Assembly (NCBI GenBank): GCA_900466475.1
Contig: UBMI01000014.1
Span: 286,417 to 350,416, forward strand
Origin: Hyphomicrobiales bacterium
GTDB taxonomy: Bacteria > Pseudomonadota > Alphaproteobacteria > Rhizobiales > Rhizobiaceae
DNA length: 64,000 bases
Direction: 5' to 3'
Both the position numbers and the translations under genes were made by a program. Shown here piece by piece: positions 17,059 through 24,744 of the stretch (position 1 is its first letter; the number at the start of each line of letters is the position of its first letter). Below the pieces are notes generated by a model that was not told the DNA's origin, did not search any database, and saw only the letters and a program-made list of their open reading frames with translations.

Positions 17059-18381
17059 ATGCGTCTGTCCCGCTTCTTCGTACCCATCCTCAAGGAAAAT
17101 CCCAAGGAGGCGGAAATCGTCTCCCATCGGCTGATGTTGCGCGCCGGCATGATCCGCCAGCAATCGCAGGGCATCTACTCCTGGCTGCCGCTGGGCAAGA
17201 AGGTGCTGGACAAGGTCAACAACATCATCCGCGAAGAGCAGAACCGCGCGGGCGCCATAGAGCTTTCGATGCCGACGTTGCAGTCGGCCGAGCTCTGGCA
17301 GGAGAGTGGCCGTTACGACGCCTATGGCAAGGAGATGCTGCGCATCAAGGACCGCCAGGACCGTCCGATGCTCTACGGCCCGACGAACGAAGAAATGGTC
17401 ACGGATATTTTCCGGTCTTCGGTCAAGTCCTACAAGGACTTGCCCCTCAATCTCTATCACATCCAGCTGAAGTTCCGTGACGAGATCCGTCCGCGCTTCG
17501 GCACGATGCGCTCGCGCGAATTCATGATGAAGGACGCCTATTCCTTCGACCTGACACGCGAAGGTGCGGAACATTCCTACAACAAGATGTTCGCCGCCTA
17601 TCTGCGCACCTTCGATCGTCTCGGCCTGCGCGCCATTCCGATGCGCGCCGATACCGGCCCGATCGGCGGCAATCTCAGCCATGAATTCATCATTCTGGCT
17701 GATACCGGCGAGTCCGAAGTTTTCTGCCACAAGGATTTCGTCAATTTCGACATTCCCGCTGAAAGCACCGATTTCGACAGTGTCGAAGGCCTGAAGGGAG
17801 TTTTCGACAAGTGGACGTCGCTTTATGCCGCGACTTCGGAAATGCACGATGAGGCGGCCTTCAACGCCATTCCGGAAGGCGAGCGTCTTTCTGCACGGGG
17901 TATCGAGGTCGGCCATATTTTCTACTTCGGTACCAAGTATTCCGAGCCGATGGGTGCAAAGGTGCAGGGTCCTGACGGTAAGGAACACTTCGTTCACATG
18001 GGTTCCTACGGTATTGGCCCGACACGCCTTGTTCCCGCCATCATCGAAGCATCGCATGATGAGAACGGAATCATCTGGCCGGAGTCGGTCGCACCCTTCG
18101 ATGTGGTGGTCATCAACATGAAGGCCGGTGACGAGGCCTGCGACGGCACTTGCGAGCTGATCTACGCGGCGCTGACCAAGGCGGGCAAGGACGTGCTCTA
18201 TGACGACACGGATGACCGTGCCGGTACCAAATTCGCGACCGCCGACCTGATCGGCGTGCCGTACCAGATCATTGCCGGTCCGCGGGCGGTCGCGAACGGC
18301 GAGGTGGAAGTGAAGGACCGCAAAACCGGCGCCCGCGAAACGATGACCATCGAAGCGGCGATCAACAGGTTCGTGGCTTAG
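17059..18381 (+). CDS. proS: Prolyl-tRNA synthetase (short, editing-domain-less type)
   Basis: This class II synthetase charges tRNA-Pro. At 440 residues it lacks the roughly 180-residue editing insertion found in E. coli ProRS (about 570 residues), which is the usual alphaproteobacterial form. Motif 2 is visible around FRDEIRPRFGTMRSREFMMKD (split about 138-158) and motif 3 around GSYGIGPTRLVPAIIE (about 314-329). The C-terminal anticodon-binding domain follows. ATG 17059 has a weak ribosome site. lolC starts 17 bp after the stop, so the three genes probably form one operon. Confidence 0.95.
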   Translation: MRLSRFFVPILKENPKEAEIVSHRLMLRAGMIRQQSQGIYSWLPLGKKVLDKVNNIIREEQNRAGAIELSMPTLQSAELWQESGRYDAYGKEMLRIKDRQDRPMLYGPTNEEMVTDIFRSSVKSYKDLPLNLYHIQLKFRDEIRPRFGTMRSREFMMKDAYSFDLTREGAEHSYNKMFAAYLRTFDRLGLRAIPMRADTGPIGGNLSHEFIILADTGESEVFCHKDFVNFDIPAESTDFDSVEGLKGVFDKWTSLYAATSEMHDEAAFNAIPEGERLSARGIEVGHIFYFGTKYSEPMGAKVQGPDGKEHFVHMGSYGIGPTRLVPAIIEASHDENGIIWPESVAPFDVVVINMKAGDEACDGTCELIYAALTKAGKDVLYDDTDDRAGTKFATADLIGVPYQIIAGPRAVANGEVEVKDRKTGARETMTIEAAINRFVA

Positions 18382-18398
18382 GGAAAGACGGAGGCGAA

Positions 18399-19703
18399 AT
18401 GGCAGAGGCAGCAGTGGACCGGAGTTCCAAATCCGGCTTGGGTCCGGCTGGCAAGCCATTCTCCACCTTCGAACGCCTTGTGGCGTGGCGCTATCTGCGC
18501 GCCCGCCGCAAGGAGGCGTTCATCTCTGTCATTGCCGGCTTCTCCTTCGTCGGCATCATGCTGGGCGTTGCGACGCTGATCATCGTCATGGCCGTCATGA
18601 ACGGGTTCCGCACGGAACTGGTCTCCCGCATCCTCGGCATCAACGGCCACATGATCATCCAGCCGGTCGACGGTCCCTTCACCGACTACGCCGATCTCGT
18701 GAAGAAATTCGAGGCAGTGCCCGGCGTCAAGATGGCGCTGCCATTGGTGGAAGGCCAGGTGCTGGCTTCCTCGCAGACCGGCGGCAGCACAGGTGCTCTG
18801 GTGCGTGGCACGCGGGCTGAAGACCTGACCAAGCTGAAGACGGTTTCCGACAACATCAAGTCCGGCGACATGGTGGGATTTGCCGCTGGCGATGGCGTTC
18901 TCGTCGGAAGCCGTATGGCCGATCAGCTCGGGCTGCGGGTCGGAGAGCTGATTACGCTCACGTCACCGGAAGGTGACGTGACGCCGATGGGCGTCAATCC
19001 GCGCATCAAATCCTACAAGATTTCCGGGATCTTCGAGATCGGCATGTCGGAATACGATGCTTCGATCATCTACATGCCGCTCGAGGAATCGCAGCTTTAT
19101 TTCAATGCCGACGGGCTGGTGCAGTCGATCGAGCTCTTCGTCAACAATCCCGACGATATCGACAATCTGAGGCCGAAAGTCGAGGAGGCAGCCGGCCGGC
19201 AGATCGCCATCACCGACTGGCGCCAGCGCAACCAGACCTTTTTCTCCGCCTTGCAGGTGGAGCGCAACGTGATGTTCATGATCCTGACGCTGATCGTGCT
19301 CGTCGCCGCGCTCAACATCATCTCCGGTCTCATCATGCTGGTGAAGGACAAGGGCAGCGATATCGCGATCCTGCGCACCATGGGCGCAAGTTCAGGCGCC
19401 ATCATGCGGATCTTCTTCATGACGGGGGCTGCTATCGGCATTGTCGGCACGATCGCCGGTGTGCTGCTCGGCGTGTTCGTCTGCATCAACATCGAATCCA
19501 TCCGTCAGTTTTTCTCCTGGGTTTCGGGCACGGTGCTCTTCGATCCGCAGCTCTATTTCCTCAGCCAGCTGCCGGCGGAAATGGATGTGAGTGAAACGAT
19601 CTCCGTCGTCGTCATGGCGCTGACGCTCTCTTTCATCGCGACGATCTTCCCGGCCTGGCGCGCCTCCCGCCTCGACCCCGTCCAGGCCCTCCGCTACGAA
19701 TAA
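18399..19703 (+). CDS. lolC: Lipoprotein-releasing ABC transporter permease (LolC/LolE family)
   Basis: This inner-membrane permease extracts mature lipoproteins towards the periplasmic carrier LolA. It is 434 residues. One hydrophobic helix follows the N-terminal cytosolic stretch (about 45-70), then a large periplasmic domain (about 75-280), then three helices in an FtsX-type C-terminal half. Only one permease gene is present here, so the transporter is probably a homodimeric permease (LolF-like) with LolD, as in many non-enteric bacteria. ATG 18399 follows CGGAGGCG. lolD lies directly downstream. Confidence 0.92.
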   Translation: MAEAAVDRSSKSGLGPAGKPFSTFERLVAWRYLRARRKEAFISVIAGFSFVGIMLGVATLIIVMAVMNGFRTELVSRILGINGHMIIQPVDGPFTDYADLVKKFEAVPGVKMALPLVEGQVLASSQTGGSTGALVRGTRAEDLTKLKTVSDNIKSGDMVGFAAGDGVLVGSRMADQLGLRVGELITLTSPEGDVTPMGVNPRIKSYKISGIFEIGMSEYDASIIYMPLEESQLYFNADGLVQSIELFVNNPDDIDNLRPKVEEAAGRQIAITDWRQRNQTFFSALQVERNVMFMILTLIVLVAALNIISGLIMLVKDKGSDIAILRTMGASSGAIMRIFFMTGAAIGIVGTIAGVLLGVFVCINIESIRQFFSWVSGTVLFDPQLYFLSQLPAEMDVSETISVVVMALTLSFIATIFPAWRASRLDPVQALRYE

Positions 19704-19758
19704 GGCCCGAGTCAAGATCATGCACGATCCAAGGCCCAATCCAAGGAATGCCGCATTC

Positions 19759-20442
19759 ATGAAACGCAACGTCGTTCTCAAGCTTTCGGGCGTTGAGCGC
19801 CATTACGGACAGGGCGAAACGCTGCTGACCATCCTCAAGGGTGCGGATTTCACCCTGTCGAGCGGTGAGATGGTGGCGCTGGTGGCGCCGTCAGGCACCG
19901 GCAAGTCGACGCTTTTGCATGTCGCAGGGCTGCTGGAGCATCCAGACGGCGGCGAGGTAGTGGTCAACGGCCGCCCCTGTGATGGCCTTTCCGATGACAA
20001 GCGCACCGCCATCCGCCGCGGCGAGATCGGCTTTGTTTACCAGTTCCATCACCTGCTGCCGGAATTCTCGGCACAGGAGAACATCATGATGCCGCAGCTC
20101 ATCGCCGGCCTCTCATGGAAGGAAGCGAGCGAACGGGCAAAGATGCTTCTGGATTACATGCGCATCGGCCATCGCGGCGTGCATCGCCCGGGCGAGCTTT
20201 CCGGCGGTGAGCAGCAGCGCGTGGCAATCGCGCGCGCCGTTGCCAATGCGCCGAGCCTGCTTCTGGCCGACGAGCCGACCGGTAATCTCGACCCGGAAAC
20301 CGCCAGCTATGTCTTCGACGCTCTTGAGGCGCTGGTGCGACAGTCCGGCCTTGCCGCGCTGATCGCCACCCACAACCACGAGCTCGCCCGGCGCATGGAC
20401 CGACGCGTGACGATCGCCGACGGCAAGGTCGTGGATTTCTGA
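19759..20442 (+). CDS. lolD: Lipoprotein-releasing ABC transporter ATP-binding protein
   Basis: This is the ATPase that drives lipoprotein release together with the permease encoded upstream. It is 227 residues from ATG 19759. An in-frame ATG at 19720 would add 13 residues without family similarity. Walker A APSGTGKSTLL (about 44-54), the signature LSGGEQQR (about 147-154), Walker B LLLADEPTG (about 167-175) and the switch His in ATHNHE are all visible. Convergent with the next gene, leaving only three bases between the stop codons. Confidence 0.94.
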   Translation: MKRNVVLKLSGVERHYGQGETLLTILKGADFTLSSGEMVALVAPSGTGKSTLLHVAGLLEHPDGGEVVVNGRPCDGLSDDKRTAIRRGEIGFVYQFHHLLPEFSAQENIMMPQLIAGLSWKEASERAKMLLDYMRIGHRGVHRPGELSGGEQQRVAIARAVANAPSLLLADEPTGNLDPETASYVFDALEALVRQSGLAALIATHNHELARRMDRRVTIADGKVVDF

Positions 20443-20445
20443 TTC

Positions 20446-20907
20446 TCAGGGGATAATCAGCCCGCCGCGATAATCGAGCTCATAGGCCTTCAGGCCGTCC
20501 ACGAGAATAAATTCGTGGCCGCGGAAATGTGTGCAATCGCCTTCGCTACTATCGACATAGTGTCCCAGCGCGTGATGGAGAACCATTCCGCCGAGAAAGC
20601 GGCCTTGCCTGTAGAGCTGTGACAGCGCGGCGCAGATGACAGTGCCGGCAATGGTCGAGTCGATGATTCCCGGTTCGATGATGCGCCCGAAATAGTTCAT
20701 CGCCCACACCGGCTTTTCCTCCAGCCACACCACTTCCTGGCCGGCAAAGTCCGTACCGCCAAAATAGCTGTCGAGATAACGCCAGATGCCGCGCTTGTAG
20801 CCGATATCGTGGGCACCGATCCGATAGGACGGCTGCGACTTGGCGCCGGCGACATATGTCTGCGATTTGGCTTCGACAATGAAGCTATTGAGTTCCAGAA
20901 CGTCCAT
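20446..20907 (-). CDS. Conserved hypothetical protein (DUF5680-like)
   Basis: This 153-residue soluble protein has an aromatic- and Gly-rich core with short motifs YFGGTDFAGQEVVW and PVWAMNYFG. From memory these resemble the DUF5680 family, sometimes found fused to XRE-type regulators; I cannot confirm this. No signal peptide or membrane segment is seen. ATG 20907 is preceded by a GAGGGA ribosome site. It is divergent from the small SOS peptide gene and convergent with lolD. The function is unknown. Confidence 0.75.
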   Translation of the reverse strand: MDVLELNSFIVEAKSQTYVAGAKSQPSYRIGAHDIGYKRGIWRYLDSYFGGTDFAGQEVVWLEEKPVWAMNYFGRIIEPGIIDSTIAGTVICAALSQLYRQGRFLGGMVLHHALGHYVDSSEGDCTHFRGHEFILVDGLKAYELDYRGGLIIP

Positions 20908-20925
20908 AGTCCCTCTGCTCCGATG

Positions 20926-20933
20926 TTAACCAT
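20926..20933 (+). promoter_or_regulatory. Possible CtrA half-site
   Basis: TTAACCAT occurs once in the 109-bp divergent region, 19 bp upstream of the DUF5680-like start and about 28 bp upstream of the -35 box of the small peptide gene. This octamer matches the half-site form used by the cell-cycle regulator CtrA in alphaproteobacteria. An eight-base match can occur by chance, so confidence is low. Confidence 0.25.
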
Positions 20934-20960
20934 GTCCCGCAGAAGCGGGGGGTAAACCTG

Positions 20961-20990
20961 TTGACAACAGAACATACATGGAACAAATTA
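20961..20990 (+). promoter_or_regulatory. Promoter of the SOS small-peptide gene
   Basis: TTGACA (20961-20966) is a perfect -35 element. With an 18-nt spacer the -10 is AAATTA (20985-20990). The start point would be near 20997, leaving a leader of about 20 nt with a strong AAAGGAG site (21004-21010). The LexA box sits exactly between -35 and -10, as expected for direct repression. Confidence 0.55.
20970..20984 (+). promoter_or_regulatory. LexA (SOS) box in the promoter of a 28-residue peptide gene
   Basis: GAACATACATGGAAC is an exact match to GAAC-N7-GAAC, the direct-repeat LexA operator of alphaproteobacteria. It lies inside the promoter spacer of the small gene at 21017. A second exact match occurs at dinB in this window, which supports the assignment. 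Confidence 0.75.
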
Positions 20991-21016
20991 AAAACATAAG
21001 AGCAAAGGAGAGCCAA

Positions 21017-21103
21017 ATGACTGACATGATCCGTGATATCGCAGCATTCACCTCCATCGCAATGTTCGTTGCCAGCTTCTCGCTGATTGTCATGGCAATG
21101 TAA
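21017..21103 (+). CDS. SOS-regulated 28-residue single-span membrane peptide (SidA-like candidate)
   Basis: This tiny gene has all the parts of a real one: a consensus -35, a LexA box between the promoter elements, AAAGGAG six bases before ATG 21017, 29 codons ending in TAA, then a strong hairpin. The peptide starts MTDMIRDIAA and continues with an uninterrupted hydrophobic stretch of about 18 residues to its Met-Ala-Met end. It is therefore a single inner-membrane span with a short, roughly neutral cytosolic head. In Caulobacter the SOS-induced division inhibitor SidA is a 29-residue membrane peptide under LexA. The parallel in size, topology and control suggests a similar division-checkpoint role, but I cannot claim sequence homology. 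It is separate from dnaE downstream. Confidence 0.7.
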   Translation: MTDMIRDIAAFTSIAMFVASFSLIVMAM

Positions 21104-21112
21104 GATTTCAGG

Positions 21113-21137
21113 GGACCGCATGGCTGCCATGCGGTCC
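21113..21137 (+). terminator. Terminator hairpin of the small-peptide gene
   Basis: GGACCGCATGGC (21113-21124) and GCCATGCGGTCC (21126-21137) are perfect inverted repeats, about 10-11 bp once a loop is allowed. They start 10 bp after the peptide stop. A short T-run comes only about 10 bp later (21148-21153), so termination may be partial. The hairpin isolates the peptide gene from dnaE. Confidence 0.55.
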
Positions 21138-21219
21138 TGAAGCGGGACTTTTTCTGGACAGAATCGCCTTCAATGCCGACAATGCGCATTCTTCATTGAT
21201 GCAGTTGGAAGGGCATGTC

Positions 21220-24200
21220 ATGGCGGATGCGGAACAGGGTGCGATCGGCGGAACGCCGGGCTTCGTCCATCTGAGGGTGCATTCCGCCTATTCACTTCTC
21301 GAAGGCGCATTGCCTCTCAAGAAGATCCTCTACAAGGCGGCCGGCGACAGTCAGCCGGCGATTGCCATCACAGATACCAACAATCTCTTCGTCGCCCTGG
21401 AGTTTTCCCAGAAGGCGATGGATGACGGGTTGCAGCCGATCATCGGCTGTCAGGTGTCGATCGACATGGAAGACGGCCTCGAAACCGAAAAGCGGGGAGG
21501 CCAGCAGGCGCTGGTCAAGCTGCCTTCCATCGTGCTTCTGTCTGCGACGGATGCGGGCTATGAACGGCTGGTCGATCTCGTCAGCCGTGCCTATCTTGGC
21601 GGCGAAGGCAATTCGACAATACATATCCGTGCCTCATGGCTGGATGAGATCGGGACGGAAGGCCTGATAGCGCTGACGGGCGCCTCGACCGGGCCGATCG
21701 ACATGCCGCTCAAGGACGGCCACGCCGCCGCGGCGGAGACGCGGCTGCTGACGCTGAAGCGCATCTTCGGGGACCGGCTTTATGTCGAGCTGCAGCGGCA
21801 CGGCACTTACGACAAGCGGCACGAACAGAAGATCATCGGCCTTGCCTACAAGCATGATCTTCCGCTGGTCGCGACCAATGAAGCCTTCTTCCCGACGCGC
21901 GACGATTATGATGCCCACGACGCGCTGATGGCGGTCGCCCACAACGCCATTGTCTCCGACGACAGCCGTTTCCGACTCTCCCCGGATCACTACCTGAAGA
22001 GCCGCGCGGAGATGGAAAAGCTCTTCGCCGATCTGCCGGAAGCGCTGGAGAATACGGTCGAGATCGCTCGACGCTGCTCCTTCATTCTGAAGACCCGCAA
22101 GCCGATCCTGCCTCGCTTCACCGGCGCCACCGCCGATCCTGAAGAGGCCGAACGCGCCGAGGCGCTGGAGCTTCGCCGGCAGGCGGAAGAGGGGCTCGAC
22201 ATGCGCCTCGCCGAGCTTGGCATGTCGGCAGGTTACGAAGAGAAGGATTACCGCGAGCGGCTGGAATTCGAATTGAGCGTCATCGAGCGCATGAAATTCC
22301 CCGGCTACTTCCTGATCGTTGCTGACTTCATCAAATGGGCCAAGCAGCATGACATTCCGGTCGGCCCGGGCCGTGGTTCGGGTGCAGGTTCGCTGGTCGC
22401 CTATGCGCTGACGATCACCGACGTCGATCCGCTACGCTTCTCACTGCTCTTCGAACGCTTCCTCAATCCGGAACGCGTTTCGATGCCGGACTTCGATATC
22501 GACTTCTGCCAGGATCGCCGTGAAGAGGTGATCCGCTACGTGCAGCAGAAGTATGGTCGCGAGCAGGTGGCGCAGATCATCACCTTCGGTTCGCTGCAGG
22601 CACGCGCCGCCCTTCGCGACGTCGGCCGCGTGTTGGAAATGCCCTACGGCCAGGTCGACAAGATCTGCAAGCTCGTGCCGAACAATCCGGCAAACCCCAC
22701 GCCGCTTTCCAAGGCGATCGAGGAAGAGCCGAAGCTGCAGGAAGAGGCCGCCAAAGAGCCTGTCGTCGCCCGCCTGCTCGATATCGCCCAGAAGATCGAA
22801 GGCCTCTATCGCCACGCCTCGACCCACGCCGCCGGTATCGTGATCGGCGATCGCCCGCTGTCGAAACTCGTGCCGATGTATCGCGATCCGCGTTCCGATA
22901 TGCCGGTCACGCAATTCAACATGAAGTGGGTAGAGCAGGCCGGCCTCGTGAAGTTCGACTTCCTCGGCCTGAAGACGCTGACCGTGCTCAAGGTCGCCGT
23001 CGATTTCTGCAGGAAGCGCGGCATCGAGGTCGATCTCGCCAAGATCCCGCTCGACGACAAGAAGACCTATGAGATGCTGTCGCGCGGCGAGACTGTCGGC
23101 GTGTTCCAGGTAGAAAGCGCCGGCATGCGCAAGGCGCTGATCGGCATGAAGCCGGACTGCATCGAGGATATCATCGCGCTGGTAGCGCTCTATCGTCCGG
23201 GTCCGATGGAAAACATCCCGACCTACAATGCCCGTAAGCACGGTGACGAAGAGCTGGAATCGATCCATCCGACGATCGACCATCTTCTCAAGGAAACGCA
23301 GGGCGTTATCGTCTACCAGGAACAGGTGATGCAGATCGCCCAGGTCCTCTCGGGCTATTCGCTTGGCGAAGCCGATCTTCTGCGCCGCGCCATGGGTAAG
23401 AAGATCAAGGCCGAAATGGACCAGCAGCGCGAACGTTTCGTCGTCGGCGCGGTCAAGAACGGCGTGTCGAAGCCGCAGGCCGACAATATCTTCGAACTCT
23501 TGGCGAAGTTCGCAAACTACGGCTTCAACAAATCGCACGCCGCCGCCTACGCCATCGTCTCCTACCAGACGGCCTATATGAAGGCGCATTATCCGGTCGA
23601 GTTCCTGGCCGCCTCGATGACGCTCGATATGTCGAACACCGAAAAGGTCAACGACTTCCGCCAGGATGCCAAGCGCCTCGGCATCGAGGTCATTGCGCCC
23701 TCCGTCCAGACCTCCTTCCGCCAGTTCGAGACCGGCGATAACCGCATCTATTACGCGCTTGCGGCCCTCAAGGGCGTCGGCGAATCTGCGGTGGATCACA
23801 TCGTTGAAATGCGTGGCGACAAGCCTTTCGCCAGCATCGAGGATTTCTGCCTGCGCATCGATCCGCGCCAGGTGAACCGCCGCGTGCTGGAAAGCCTGAT
23901 CTATGCTGGCGCCTTCGACTGCTTCAATCTGGATCGCGCCCAGCTTTCGGCAGGTCTCGACCGTGTGCTCGGCTATGCGCAGCGCGCCCAGGAAAATAAG
24001 CTCAGCGGCCAGTCTGATATCTTCGGCGGAGCCCTCTCTTCGGGCCCGGAAAAGATCGCCTTGCCGCCGTTCTCGCCCTGGCTCGCTTCCGAGCGGCTGC
24101 TCAAGGAATTCCAGGTGCTGGGCTTCTACCTGACTGCCCATCCGCTCGACAGCTACAACAACATCCTGCAGAAGATGCGCGTGCAGACTTTCGCGGATTT

Positions 24201-24705
24201 CTCAACGGCGGTGAAGCAGGGTGCTGCGAACGGGCGCTTGGCAGGGACGGTGATTTCCAAGCAGGAGCGCAAGACGCGCACCGGCAACAAGATGGGCATC
24301 ATCGTCTTTTCGGATTCCTCGGGTCAGTACGAAGCCGTCCTCTTCTCCGAAATGCTGAACCAGTATCGTGACGTGCTGGAACCTGGAAAATCCTTCGTCA
24401 TTACCGCTATTGGCGAAGAGCGGCCGGAAGGCGTCAGCCTGCGTCTGCAGACCATCCAGTCGCTGGAGGAAAAATCGCTGCAGATGCAGAAAGCGCTGCG
24501 CGTCTATGTGCGCGATTCCGGCCCGCTGCGCGCCGTTGCTGCGCATCTGAACGCCAGGGGCGATGGCCTGGTCTCCTTCATCGTGATCAAGGAGGAGGGC
24601 AAGCGCGAGGTCGAAGTCGTACTGCAGGACAAATACCGCATCACGCCGGAGATCGCAGCGGCCTTGCGGGCCGCTCCCGGCATCGTCGACGTCGAACTCG
24701 TCTAG
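21220..24705 (+). CDS. dnaE: DNA polymerase III subunit alpha (replicative)
   Basis: This is the catalytic polymerase of the chromosomal replicase, 1161 residues. An N-terminal PHP domain (VHSAYSLLEGA, about 17-27) is followed by the C-family polymerase core. The core has GPGRGSGAGSLVAY (about 384-397) and the catalytic aspartates in PDFDIDFCQDRR (about 422-433). A helix-hairpin-helix region (about 845-865) and an OB-fold (about 1000-1090) complete the order. ATG 21220 is chosen because GGAAGGG lies six bases ahead; an earlier in-frame ATG at 21199 lacks a ribosome site. No SOS box lies directly ahead of it, and it lacks the features of the mutagenic DnaE2. Confidence 0.95.
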   Translation: MADAEQGAIGGTPGFVHLRVHSAYSLLEGALPLKKILYKAAGDSQPAIAITDTNNLFVALEFSQKAMDDGLQPIIGCQVSIDMEDGLETEKRGGQQALVKLPSIVLLSATDAGYERLVDLVSRAYLGGEGNSTIHIRASWLDEIGTEGLIALTGASTGPIDMPLKDGHAAAAETRLLTLKRIFGDRLYVELQRHGTYDKRHEQKIIGLAYKHDLPLVATNEAFFPTRDDYDAHDALMAVAHNAIVSDDSRFRLSPDHYLKSRAEMEKLFADLPEALENTVEIARRCSFILKTRKPILPRFTGATADPEEAERAEALELRRQAEEGLDMRLAELGMSAGYEEKDYRERLEFELSVIERMKFPGYFLIVADFIKWAKQHDIPVGPGRGSGAGSLVAYALTITDVDPLRFSLLFERFLNPERVSMPDFDIDFCQDRREEVIRYVQQKYGREQVAQIITFGSLQARAALRDVGRVLEMPYGQVDKICKLVPNNPANPTPLSKAIEEEPKLQEEAAKEPVVARLLDIAQKIEGLYRHASTHAAGIVIGDRPLSKLVPMYRDPRSDMPVTQFNMKWVEQAGLVKFDFLGLKTLTVLKVAVDFCRKRGIEVDLAKIPLDDKKTYEMLSRGETVGVFQVESAGMRKALIGMKPDCIEDIIALVALYRPGPMENIPTYNARKHGDEELESIHPTIDHLLKETQGVIVYQEQVMQIAQVLSGYSLGEADLLRRAMGKKIKAEMDQQRERFVVGAVKNGVSKPQADNIFELLAKFANYGFNKSHAAAYAIVSYQTAYMKAHYPVEFLAASMTLDMSNTEKVNDFRQDAKRLGIEVIAPSVQTSFRQFETGDNRIYYALAALKGVGESAVDHIVEMRGDKPFASIEDFCLRIDPRQVNRRVLESLIYAGAFDCFNLDRAQLSAGLDRVLGYAQRAQENKLSGQSDIFGGALSSGPEKIALPPFSPWLASERLLKEFQVLGFYLTAHPLDSYNNILQKMRVQTFADFSTAVKQGAANGRLAGTVISKQERKTRTGNKMGIIVFSDSSGQYEAVLFSEMLNQYRDVLEPGKSFVITAIGEERPEGVSLRLQTIQSLEEKSLQMQKALRVYVRDSGPLRAVAAHLNARGDGLVSFIVIKEEGKREVEVVLQDKYRITPEIAAALRAAPGIVDVELV

Positions 24706-24709
24706 TGAA

Positions 24710-24743
24710 AAGGGCGACCGGCATGCGCCGGCCGCCCTTGTTT
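24710..24743. terminator. Shared terminator between dnaE and the MFS gene
   Basis: AAGGGCG-A-CCGGC (24710-24722) pairs with GCCGG-C-CGCCCTT (24727-24739), with one mismatch and an ATGC loop, followed by GTTTG. It sits in the 39-bp gap between two converging genes and can serve both. Confidence 0.65.
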
Positions 24744-24744
24744 G

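Noticed and set aside
16794..17480. 228-codon plus-strand frame overlapping the proS promoter and gene
   Set aside because: It covers the promoter and continues inside proS out of frame; the product is Arg/His/Gly-rich shadow.
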